Assembly: GCA_005406025.1 (NCBI GenBank)
Contig: BGZK01000179.1
Location: 310,001 to 374,000, forward strand
Source of the DNA: Eumeta japonica
Taxonomy: Eukaryota; Arthropoda; Insecta; Lepidoptera; Psychidae
Direction of reading: 5' to 3'
Length of the DNA stretch: 64,000 nucleotides
Both the position numbers and the translations under genes were made by a program. Shown in pieces: positions 36,601-46,700 of the stretch (its first letter is position 1; every line of letters begins with the position of its first letter). The notes under the pieces are model-generated. The model worked only from the letters and a program-made list of their open reading frames with translations. It was not told the DNA's origin and did no database searches.

Positions 36601-38616
36601 ATTTACAGACACACCGGATTCAACCGTTTTAATATATGTATATTGAAATAGTAGTTAATAAGTAGAGTAGTATAAGCATGTTAATATTCATACTGTTGCA
36701 GTCAGAAAAGTCATATTAGTCAAAAATCATTTTTCACTTCATCAATAGCATAAGAACCATTAGTTCATAGATGGTTGATATGTGCAGTCTAGTCAGCTTT
36801 ATTGTTGCTATGACCGTGAATAGATGAGGTATTTACAATTATGTTGCTGCATTATTATTTGTAGTTTGTAGACCGACTCAAGGTCATTTGTCACTGTGCC
36901 AATGTGCATATGAAAATCTAATTTGAAACTAGAGCAATTAGCGATAAATATATGAACGAACTATCATAATAACTAAGCAGAATCATAGTTAATATATTAT
37001 TGTCGACATTGATATCAACATATTTATTTTACATTAAAATATTAATCTGTTGTTATTATTACATCGTAGGCGTCTGGAGTGACGGTCTCGGACGCTTGTA
37101 AGACGACCTATGAAGAGATAAAGAAGGACAAGAAACACCGCTATGTGGTGTTCTACATCCGGGATGAGAAGCAGATAGATGTGGAGACGGTGGGCGAGCG
37201 CAACGCCGAGTATGACCAGTTCCTCGAGGATCTGCAGAAGGGCGGCACCGGCGAGTGCAGGCATGTCTCATCTTAAATATGGATTTTATTAATTTTTGGC
37301 TGCGACTCCCACTCCTTTTGGATAGAGAATGTTGATTGAGATTCTGATTTCATTAAAGCCTCAATTCTAAACATGAATATTAATACTTCTACAAAATCTG
37401 TTTTAAGAAACAAATCCATATATAACAACAGACTATAATGATTTTTTATATATTCTAAATTTCAATATGGACTAAATATTTTAATTTAATTTTAAATTTA
37501 TAAGCATAAATGAGTTTAGCGGAAAGGCAATTCGACTAATAAAATAGTGAATGCAGTAAATCTATCCATATATTTTCCAATCTTTCATGGTCATTATATG
37601 TAATTATTATTGATGCTTAATGCTATATTAATGTATATACAGATATGGCTTGTATGACTTCGAGTACACGCACCAATGCCAGGGGACATCGGAGGCTAGC
37701 AAGAAACAGAAACTATTCCTCATGTCGTGGTGTCCCGACACCGCCAAGGTCAAGAAGAAGATGTTGTACTCTAGGTCTGTACCTTCTGACGAAAATGTAA
37801 GAAGAGTATGATTAGTGTGTTTTTGATCCTGTGCCAAAATAAAATTGTTCAATGTAAAAGAAATCTGTATGAAAAGAATGCCCTGACAGGCTAATTTCTC
37901 AATGCACAGCCTCATGTGCATAGACTTTAAAATTTAGATTATGATGTAGTTTTATAAGCAAGATGCAGGCTTGTGTGCTGGATCAATTTAGAGTGATATC
38001 TGGATTTTTGTGTTCTCGTTCGAATGTTCAAATTGATTTCTAAATTCTGTTCTGTCATATAACCCTACCATTTGGAATTTATATGCATTTGTTTTATTCA
38101 ATTAAGACAACAAAATTAATTTACAGTGACTACAAAGTAAATATTAAAAAATGCTAATAGTTTTTGTATGTATTTACTTAAATGAAAAATATGTTATACT
38201 TTTTGTGTAGATATCATAATTTAAAGATGCAGGATGATTTTTTCCACCCTCTTATAAAGAGGAAGAAGGGATATCCTGTTTTGTAGTATCATATCTATTT
38301 CATATCCTATCCTGTAGTTTGACAGTCCAAGTATGTCAAATTTGATATTTGATATAGCTTTGTCAAATTCTAAGTTTTGCTCCATGAAACCCAAAAAAAA
38401 TATTGCGTGTCCGAACTACTTAAAGGATCGTTGATATAATATCAACAATCATGTACATTGGTTATCGATTAATAATAGACTATAAACATTTCCAGCTCCT
38501 TCGATGCGCTGAAGAAGTCGCTAGTAGGCGTTCAGAAGTACATACAGGCGACGGATCTCTCCGAGGCGTCCCAGGAGGCCGTCGAGGAGAAGCTGCGCGC
38601 CACCGATCGCCAGTAG
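24637..38616 (+). CDS. tsr: ADF/cofilin, twinstar
   Basis: Coding exons: 24637-24639 (ATG only), 37070-37260, 37643-37774, 38496-38616. Together they give 447 nt, 148 residues plus stop, the usual insect length. The protein opens MASGVTVSDACKTTYEEIKK and continues RYVVFYIRDEKQIDVETV, ECRYGLYDFEYTHQCQG, KKQKLFLMSWCPDTAKVKKK and SFDALKKSLVGVQKYIQ, ending ATDRQ. It is one ADF-homology domain. Ser3, the LIM-kinase phosphorylation site that switches off actin binding in this family, is present, and WCPDTAKVKKKM falls in the long actin-binding helix. The protein severs and depolymerises actin filaments in the cytoplasm. An intron directly after the start codon is also known in cofilin genes of other animals. 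Intron 2 has a GC donor; intron 3 uses gtctgt. Identity is near certain. Confidence 0.97.
25130..25139. promoter_or_regulatory. Perfect CArG box in tsr intron 1
   Basis: A second CCATATATGG, identical to the upstream one, lies 491 bases after the end of exon 1 in a CpG-rich stretch (about 24880-25260). Cofilin genes are SRF/MRTF-linked targets in mammals; function here is inference. Confidence 0.45.
26987..27042. repeat. Perfect 26-bp hairpin, 4-base loop
   Basis: Arms 26987-27012 and 27017-27042 are exactly complementary, closing an AATG loop. A second perfect hairpin starts four bases later. Confidence 0.9.
27046..27081. repeat. Perfect 15-bp hairpin, 6-base loop
   Basis: Arms 27046-27060 (TAAGGGCAATCTACA) and 27067-27081 are exact reverse complements. 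With the hairpin at 26987-27042 it forms a tandem pair. Confidence 0.9.
27259..27754. mobile_element. pogo-like MITE, copy 1 (496 bp)
   Basis: The ends are CAGTTGAATCTTAATAACTC and, on the other strand, CAGTGGAATCTCAATAACTC. They form terminal inverted repeats flanked by TA on both sides (27257-27258 and 27755-27756). That TIR style and the TA duplication fit the pogo/Tigger branch of Tc1/mariner. No transposase frame is inside. The copy at 32827-33322 is the same length and very similar throughout. Confidence 0.8.
29708..29790. repeat. pogo-type terminal fragment
   Basis: TA then CAGTAGAGAATCGATTATCC resembles the ends of the pogo/jerky element at 56985-61549 (CAGTAGAAACTCGATTAACC). A matching opposite end was not found, so this is probably a solo or decayed end. 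Confidence 0.45.
30126..30180. repeat. (CA)n microsatellite, interrupted
   Basis: CA/TA dinucleotides with one CC interruption near 30143 and one TA near 30161-30162. Confidence 0.85.
31501..32200 (+). other. Long open frame of unknown meaning in tsr intron 1
   Basis: A 154-codon frame (31618-32082) is rich in Tyr, Ser and Asn, as expected of translated AT-rich DNA. I recognise no domain. The preceding 'tctctgcctcctaaagcggtag' (about 31548-31570) resembles repeat-derived sequence. I do not propose it as a gene. Confidence 0.2.
32455..32770 (-). repeat. Lepidopteran-type interspersed repeat, partial copy 2
   Basis: Blocks shared with 22850-23160, in the same order, include GGCATTTTACTCAAAAACTA-like sequence, GAGATTTATAG, CACTCCATA and GGTTTCTAAGCAATTTT. 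Both diagnostic ends are missing. Confidence 0.5.
32827..33322. mobile_element. pogo-like MITE, copy 2 (496 bp)
   Basis: Termini CAGTGGAATCCCAATAACTC and CAGTGGAATCTCAATAACTC (other strand) are inverted and flanked by TA on both sides. Sequence and length match the copy at 27259-27754 with scattered substitutions, in the same orientation. Confidence 0.82.
33855..35290 (+). repeat. Lepidopteran-type interspersed repeat, copy 3, possibly interrupted
   Basis: The left end reads CTGGCTAAGTGCATGTCGGG followed by GTAGGGTTCTT; the right end reads GGCGAAACTATAAGGGTTCC and then CAGAACCCTA. These are the paired ends of the family seen at 22804-23520, here in the opposite orientation. Sequence between about 33905 and 34865 is partly CpG-rich and does not resemble the family, so it may be a later insertion or the two ends may be separate copies. 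Confidence 0.45.
34415..34510. promoter_or_regulatory. CpG-rich patch with YY1-like and NRF1-like motifs
   Basis: AAGATGGCGAGACGCC (from about 34422) resembles a YY1/Pho site, and TACGCATGCGCCC (about 34493-34505) is close to the NRF1 motif GCGCATGCGC. Such pairs mark many animal promoters. It lies 2.5 kb before tsr exon 2, but no ATG exon with a matching donor is seen, so promoter use is speculative. Confidence 0.25.
36165..36212. repeat. Perfect 18-bp hairpin, 12-base loop
   Basis: Arms 36165-36182 (AAATTACAGTTAACACTC) and 36195-36212 are exact reverse complements. A second perfect hairpin begins three bases later. Confidence 0.9.
36216..36245. repeat. Perfect 13-bp hairpin, 4-base loop
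   Basis: CATACTAATAACT at 36216-36228 pairs exactly with 36233-36245. With 36165-36212 it forms a second tandem pair of perfect hairpins in tsr intron 1. Confidence 0.9.
36470..36560 (+). repeat. Non-LTR/SINE-type repeat fragment
   Basis: AAACTGCATTAAAATCCATTCAG-like wording (36498-36520) followed by AGACAGAAGGATAGG is reminiscent of widespread lepidopteran repeat bodies. It is too short to classify. Confidence 0.3.
37261..37642 (+). other. tsr intron 2, GC-AG type
   Basis: Exon 2 ends ...GAGTGCAG and the intron begins GCATGT, ending TATACAG. Only this join restores Cys-Arg-Tyr-Gly-Leu and the 148-residue length. The nearest GT (37265) would leave an extra four bases and break the frame. 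GC-AG introns are a small minority class in animals. Confidence 0.85.
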
Positions 38617-40150
38617 GCCGCGCCGGCGGCGCCGCCGGGCCGGGCCGGGCTGCGGGGCGGGACGTACACACCTGCGGGGCTGGTCGCACAAAGCTTGTAT
38701 CCACTGGACAGATCGCTTGAAGTCTTGTTTCAGTCTACACTCTGTGATTTAATCCCTTTAGACATGTTCATTGATTGACATGAGTAACAGTCCACCGGGA
38801 AAATTGGTTCTGTTGAACGGCATTAACATCACTATAGACTTATAACTAATGTGAGCGTTCATTGTTAATAATCATTCTCAATGTTAGACCAAATTGTAAA
38901 TTTAAATGCGACTTCAGTCCGAGTTCCAGCTCTAGAATAATATAAACTTTTTGAGGGTAGTCAACATAATATAGATAGACCATTTGTATAGGTAAGAGGT
39001 TTCATTGCTTTCTGATGGTGTTCCCCGAATTTTTATACCTGAAACCAAATAGTAATCTAACTGTATGACTGTAAGAAATTTTGATATTAAAAGGTTACGA
39101 GACGTACAACAATCGTTTAGGCGTCATATCGCTCCGCTACCCCGGCCCCCGCTTTGCGACACGCCATCGGCTACGAGGATCAGCGGTCTCAGAACTGTCG
39201 CGTAGATTTCTTCTATTTTTTTATATGTACACACACACACTCAAGAGTTAATTTCACATACCCTATGGCTTGCTCCCTGGTGCAGACAAAGTATTGGATG
39301 TCTCAGCTGAACGTAAACACCAAAATTGTATATATAAGCTGTTATATATGCGAATGGCCGATAGCAAACGCTCGTCTCATCGAGTATGGGTTAACATATA
39401 TGTAATATTTAAGTTGTAACTTAATATATTATAACGTAATACATACTATATTTATATTTTCGGTCGGTACGAGAAGACGATCCAGCAGTGGCCGGTCAGC
39501 TTTTTATACTATCTAGGATGTTATATAAAAGATTGTAAGCGCGCGCTCGCTGTGGCTCCCTCCCGTGGATTTTGTAACCGAGTTTATTCTGAATTACACT
39601 CGATATAAGCGATGTGCCGTCTTTTATTTAACACTGACCGTATCAAATCCCTGTTCGGACAGATTCAAAATGGATGCCCGTGTTAGTAGAAGAAGATTAC
39701 ATATAATATATACAGCATATGACACATATCTTCTCTATCTTAGTTTGTTAGGAATAGCATATTCTTCGTCAAAAGAAAAAAATGAATCATTACATTAAAG
39801 ATTTTGAATTACAATCATTGTGAATAATGTTTTTCCCAGAATGATGTGTGGTGCTTTATGCTACATCTTCAATGAAACCAAAACTGTAATGGCAAATTGT
39901 ACCAAAATATAACTTGTTTGATGGATAATGCAAGGATAGCTTGACAAATATCATGGGGATGCATTTTCTCTGTTGGTGGAACCGGACAATTCTTTGATTG
40001 AATTTTGTCATGTAAATTTACTTGTAACATTTTCTAAGAGAGAAATTGATACAAAAATGTAAATTCTATGCTTTTTTTTTGAAACTAGGAACAATTAATT
40101 TAAAGAAAAAGCAAATGGTCAGTACATTTTTTGAACTTTCACGTAATAAA
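38617..40150 (+). other. Probable tsr 3' UTR
   Basis: Non-repetitive sequence follows the stop codon. Its GC-rich first part (to about 38700) and a GC-rich patch at 39125-39205 differ from the surroundings. Candidate poly(A) signals are ATTAAA at 39794-39799 and AATAAA at 40145-40150. UTR length is a guess without transcript data. Confidence 0.4.
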
Positions 40151-43100
40151 CTGATTTTGGTATTTTGATATCATCGAAAAATTGGAAATGCTCATTATTC
40201 CTCATGATATAATCAAAATTGAAACACGCATGCGTCAAACGATGCAAAGAAGTGTTAAAAACATCCATGAGCACTATCATGTCATATGACGCTGTCTATA
40301 CTGTCATTGGTGTCAAAATATCTTAGTTCTATGAATCCAAAAATAAATAGCAGTTCACTGTTCAAGTGTTCCAAGAGGATTACATTCAACAAAAGCTATT
40401 GAAGTCAAGTCTTTCAAAACAATTACTCCGTTTTGTTTTGAAATGATTCATGTCCCCATTGCGGCTTTATAAGACAGAAAAAATGTCAATACTTCAGCTG
40501 TATTAACTCTCACAGGATCTCAACGGTATTAATAAAACTCACTTTTGCTTTGTGGTATACAATTTATTTTTATTCATATAGTATGACAAGGTACAAGTTT
40601 CAATGGGACTTGAAACCATAACTACAATCCATTTATACACAGTTCATCAATACTGTGGACATGGTACTTGATTGACGCCGAATAGATTCCTTGAGAACAT
40701 GTAAAAGTTGGCTACATTGTTGTGGTGGTATAAAAAAGGCAGATATAAAATTTGTTAACAAACAATGAAATTATGAATCGTTAAAGACTGCTATCTCTTT
40801 CTTACACAATGTGAACAAGAAAACTATATACCTATGTGATAAGTAAGCTACTTGTCTCATGTGTTATAGCCGACAGGGTCTCGTAGTGTGCGACAGCAAT
40901 AGTTTTGCTAATTATTTCTCGCTCTATTTTGCAGCTCTTACATTGTCATTGTCAAAATGTGATCATTGAGATGAAATAGTGACATCGAGTTTTTAAATCT
41001 GCAGGTTGCTACTAGCAGGTTCTCCATAGTGCAAATTAAATACGTAAAATCTAGACAAATATAAAATATGGAAAATAATGTGTACTTAAGTAATATTTGA
41101 TCACTGTCAAATATATAAATTGTCTTCAACACCAATAATGTACACTCATACATTATTCCCGATATTTATTAACAATTTATTAATGACTAAATAATGTGCA
41201 CTTAAATCACATTACATACTGCAGACTAAGTTATAGATATATAGACTTCAATAAATTGTTTACTATCAATTGTAATCTATACTATGTCATTTTTAACAAA
41301 TAATTTCTAATAATTTTAATTTTTAATAAATAATTTTTAACAATTAACCACTTACGATCAGTATGGTTCATGGGTGTGTGCATCGTTAATGGCGAGAAAC
41401 GGATAGCAAAATTATTGCTGGCTTCAGGTTCCTCACAAACTGTATAAGGTCATAGAATAATATATTAGTCTCATTAAAATTAATTCTTTTTAACCATTCC
41501 GAATTGGACTTCCACTGCTGAACATAAGTTCCCAAGTTCTTTGATTTCCACTCGAAAGCCTCTTGGATTCTCGATGAAAAATGTATTGTAAGCTGTATAA
41601 TTCCCATAATATCCCCACAAAAATGATGTTGCTACACAATAAATGAGTTATCCATGCCAAACAATATACTACTGTGATGACAAAATATTTACATTTGTCA
41701 ATAGTATGACATGTATTTCAATATTTGTCGCCAAAAATCATCTTAACAATAATGTTCTTGTACTTACATATTAGATGACAATTTTGTGTATGGGAAAACT
41801 TCTATTAATTTTAATAAATATTATTAAACACTTCTATCATTTAACATGGATATGTCTTAGTTTTTAGAAATATTCAATAACTTTTATTTAACATCATAAT
41901 AAGTTTAAAATTGTTATTTATTAGTTTACATTCTTGACAAAGTTGGTTTATATCAGTTGGCAAATCAATCAATATAATTCATTTTTTACAAAATTTAACA
42001 AATATAATTATAGAAGATACAAATCTAAATGTGTTCATAACAATCAATAAATATTCATATTGGAGTATTTTAACTTTGTAAATGTTATAGAAAAATAAAA
42101 CAATATAATATAGAAAGAAGTCTTTCATAAGTTCACAAATAATAAGAAATTTGATCATTTTATATTAACTACATAACATGTTCACATATAAATTAACACT
42201 AAACTTGTTTATTTATAACAGATATTTATCAATGTCCATGTTAATCATCATTGCGTAAAATTTATAACATATCACTCTTCTACATAAACATATGTTATTT
42301 CATAACACATTATCATTAGGTTTGATTCTTGAAGTCATATTTACAAACATGAAGTGTTCACAAGTTTTTTTAAACGCTTATTGAATAACACTGGTGATCC
42401 AGTCCGGCTTTGTTCACAGATATAAAGGTTTTTAAGATGTTATTTTCAAAGCTACAATACAGAACAGGGTCAAGATGTCTGAAATAAGGTCAATTATTGA
42501 GTTTATTCTAATATTTGAGATGATTTAAGTATACTTTTTATATTGTTTCTTAATACATCCAACTATGTTTTATCCATTCCTCGTTTAGTAAAGTATATAG
42601 GCCAAGATAATATTTACAATATTTGACTTTAAGATTAAATACCTTATAGAATGTTGTAATAATTTAATCTTTTCGTTATAAGAGTGAATTTGGTAGCTTT
42701 TGATAATTTTGGAAATTCATAGCTCAAAGGGTTTTGATAGAGGTTGAAGTGGGTGTGAAAGTTTTGTCAGTTTAGAAGTTAAAAACTTTATTGATTATAT
42801 AAAAAAAAAATGTTTCTAACCAACCAATTCTAAAATATTTAAAGACTAAAATATGAAAAGTTAGAATATATTTAGTGGGTTAGAAAAAAATGTGTTAGTA
42901 TTTTTATGAAAAACTTACCCTTAAGAGTAAGATGACTTCTTTCAAGCAAATTACAAAAAATATGTTTTTATGTGTTTTCAATTCCATTCCTCATGTTTGA
43001 TTTTTATGAAAATGCTTAAATTGTATTTTATTTCAAACTAAGAGTTAAAATACTGTATAAATATTTTTATTTCAGATTTTAAAGTTTCGAGGGTTTAAGT

Positions 43101-43724
43101 TTTGAAAAACTGACAATATGTTAACAAGAAAGCTAAAAACAGAGCTGACAGAAATTTTCAACTTTTATTTATCCTTCTGAAATATATGTTGCTCTCATTT
43201 TATATTCTTTTTCTAATCAGGAATCTAAAAACGAGATTTTATGGAGTCTCCATACGACATTTCCTTCTTTATTATACAACCGTGTGGATTGAATTTTCAA
43301 ATATTTTGTTCTCAATTGATGCCTTTATAACCAAAACACCACCATCCAAGTTCGGTTTGGCTCTATGTTAGTCAGTCAATCAGTCAACCAGGACTACTTG
43401 AGTATATCAGTGTAAATTAATATTAAATTTCTCTTTGCCAGTTTCGACAAACTCGCACAACCTAAAAGTACAGACAACCGCTAAAAACATTTTATAATTA
43501 CTCTTTAATTAGACTCTACATATACTTAACAGTGTACCACGAATTTTAGTATTTTTTTAATTTGTGGTTTGAAGACTCACGAGGTAAATGCTTTTCAACT
43601 TCACATATAATCTTCCATTCGATTTCTCTTCTTCTTTCAAGTATTTAGCACATCTTCACCCGGCCTGCGCGCCGAGACGCGCGCCAGGAACAAGCAATTA
43701 AAATCTTTCCTCTTCCCCGTCCAT
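40151..43724. other. Sequence between convergent tsr and receptor genes
   Basis: Very AT-rich with no convincing coding sequence. TTTATT at 43164-43169 (AATAAA on the minus strand) is a candidate receptor poly(A) signal about 560 bases past its stop. 'ccactgctgaacataagttcccaag' (about 41512-41536) resembles a widespread lepidopteran repeat motif, and the minus-strand open frame over it (41386-41607) is probably repeat-derived. CpG-rich sequence at 43660-43690 lies in the presumed receptor 3' UTR. Confidence 0.4.
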
Positions 43725-46700
43725 CTATATGCTTATTGTGCTGATGGAGTCGCCGGGAGGTGGCGACACCGTGGGCTGCTGGACCGATGGCTCCAGCAGA
43801 GGAATGCTGTCAGTGGTTCTGGAGTGTATGGGTAAAAAATCATACACATTATTAAAGTAATTCCGCTCGCGACTTAGTGCCGCATCTATTCTGTTTTGTG
43901 TCTATATATATACTAGCTTAGAGGATTATACATTTTTGGTTCTCCATCAGTTTATGTAAAAATATTCTCGAGATGAGCTCGAGGTTTACTCTTTTACAAA
44001 AAAATTATTTTGTATATTCGAAAGATTGCGTAGCGTAAATCAACTATTCAAATTTTTTTTTGACACATTATAAGCTTAGGAACAGTATTTTTAATAAAAT
44101 TCCAATACTTTAAATTACATAATAATTGTTCACGGGTATTCAAAAGATCACAGGACACAAACATAAAAAAAATGTAAATACATAATCACAAAATAATGAC
44201 AAGTATTTTTACAAAACGATCCTATCGAGGGTTCGCAGATTAAAACTAGACGAAAGGAACCACATAGAATAGCAGAAGATATATATTACAAAATACAGAA
44301 TCACAATAGATATCTACAGAACCTGTTAGTCGTATGTCGGTATCACATTTGATTTGTTATCGCTCCAATCGCAAGAATAAAACGTAGGAATATAAATTCC
44401 TACGCGCCGCACTTCTCTATTTATACTTTAAGTCTGGCTTCTAGAAAGTCCTCGACTTTTACAGAAAACGAGACGTAAACGTGTCCCGTCCGACACAAAC
44501 AAACAAGAATTATTGCTTCTCGAAAATTCCACCCCTCTAAATAAATCCATTTAAAAATAAGATGTAGGTAATCAATAAAGGCGCCAACGCGGTGGAGGTT
44601 GATGCGCGGCGCGCGGGAGGCTTGTTTATTTATGATACACAACACGGAATACAGGCTTATATTCTCGGATATATTTTTTTTATAAGGGAATTATTTTTTC
44701 GTCCTGTTTTTAGCTAGCGAGCGCAGTTTCTAACAATATATATTAATTACAAACGCGTGGTATTTCAGCTGTTCACATGTAGAGTCTGACGCGTATGTCT
44801 ACAACGTGTCATGTGCGACACTATCTTACTCTATTGCTTTGTATCGTTTTGTATACGTCGCTCTCTTTTGTTCCACTCCCATGGCGTCGGAATGTATAGC
44901 CTCTTCTATGTTATATCTTTCTGTAACGAAATGCTTAAGCGTGACGCATCCTTAAAATTTGATATCGATTCTCGTCCAATTATCGATTGTCGATCGCAGC
45001 CTAAGAAGTTTCACTTCTAATTATTACGCTTAATTGTTACAAAAACACATGTTTGTCTGATCAAAATCTAGGCCCATGAGTGATTCTGAACGTTATAAAA
45101 TAGATCTCACATCATTTCATTCCTCTGCGTGCAATGGTTTCAACACAAATAGTTATAAATAGTCATCGAGGTGACCCTATTAAATAGTAATCGAGGTGAC
45201 CCTATTAAATAGTCATGTAGGTGCCCCTATTAAATAGTTATCTAGGTGACCCTATTAAATAGTCATCGAGGTGACCCTATTAAATAGTCATCTAGGTGAC
45301 CCTATTAAATAATCATCGAGATGATCTTATTAAATAGTTATCGAGTTGATCCTATTAAATAGTCATCGAGATGATCTTATTAGTCATCGAGGTGATCCTA
45401 TAAAATAGTCATCGAGGTGACCCCATTAAAAGCCATCGAGGTGATCCTGTTAAATAGTCATCGAGGTGACCCTATTAAACAATAATCGAGGTGACCCTAT
45501 TAAATAGTCATCGAGGTGATCCTATTAAATAGTCATCGAGATGGCCCTATTAAATAGTCATCGAGGTGACCCTATTAAATAGTCATCTAGGTGACCCTAT
45601 AAAATAGTCATCGAGGTGACCCCATTAAAAAGCCATCGAGGTGATCCTGTTAAATAGTCATCGAGGTGAACCTATTAAATAGTCATCGAGGTGACCCTAT
45701 TAAATAATCATCGAGGTGACCCTATCAAATAATCATCGAGTTGATTCTATTAAATAGTCATCTAGGTGACCCTATTAAATAGTCATCGAGATGATCCTAT
45801 TAAATAGTTATCGAGGTGATCCTATTAAATAGTCATCGAGGTGACCCTATTAAACAATAATCGAGGTACCCTATTAAATAGTCAATCGAGCTGATCCTGT
45901 TAAATAGTCATCGAGATGATCTTATTAGTCATCGAGGTGATCCTATAAAATAGTCATCGAGGTGACCCCATTAAAAAGCCATCGAGGTCATCCTGTTAAA
46001 TAGTCATCGAGGTGACCCTATTAAATAGTCATCGAGTTGATCCTATTAAATAGTCATAGAGGTGATCCTGTTAAATAGTCATCGAGATGATATTATTAAA
46101 TAGTCGTCGGGGTGATCCTATAAAATAGTCATCGAGGTGACCCTATTAAATAGTAATCGAGGTGACCCTATTAAATAGTCATGTAGGTGCCCCTATTAAA
46201 TAGTTATCTAGGTGACCCTATTAAATAGTCATCGAGGTGACCCTATTAAATAGTCATCTAGGTGACCCTATTAAATAATCATCGAGATGATCTTATTAAT
46301 TAGTTATCGAGTTGATCCTATTAAATAGTCATCGAGATGATCTTATTAGTCATCGAGGTGATCCTATAAAATAGTCATCGAGGTGACCCATTAAAAGCCA
46401 TCGAGGTGATCCTGTTAAATAGTCATCGGTGAGAGTGACCCTAGTCATCGAATCCTATTAAATAGTCATCGTCATCGAGGTGACCCTAAAATAGTATCTA
46501 ACCCTATAAAATAGTCATCGAGGTGATCCATCGAGGTTAAATAGTCATCGAGGTGATCCTGATCATTAATAGTCATCGAGTTGATTCTATTAAATAGTCA
46601 TCTAGGTGACCCTATTAAATAGTCATCGAGATGATCCTATTAAATAGTCATCGAGGTGATCCTATTAAATAGTCATCGAGGTGACCCTATTAAACAATAA

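Larger units (their letters stand above)
24640..37069 (+). other. tsr intron 1, 12.4 kb
   Basis: It begins gtaagt and ends cgtag. The first 650 bases are CpG-rich; the rest is AT-rich and loaded with repeats, hairpins and CpG patches listed separately. Open frames such as 31618-32082 (154 codons) have no homologue I recognise and no splice-compatible context. Confidence 0.8.

Noticed and set aside
38451..38720. 89-codon alternative frame across tsr exon 4, reachable from a gtaaga donor at 37798
   Set aside because: It is Arg/Gly/Ala-rich, as any frame of this GC-rich stretch would be, and the standard frame gives full-length cofilin.
41386..41607. 73-codon minus-strand frame that reads like protein
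   Set aside because: It overlaps a motif resembling a widespread lepidopteran repeat and has no splice-compatible neighbours.
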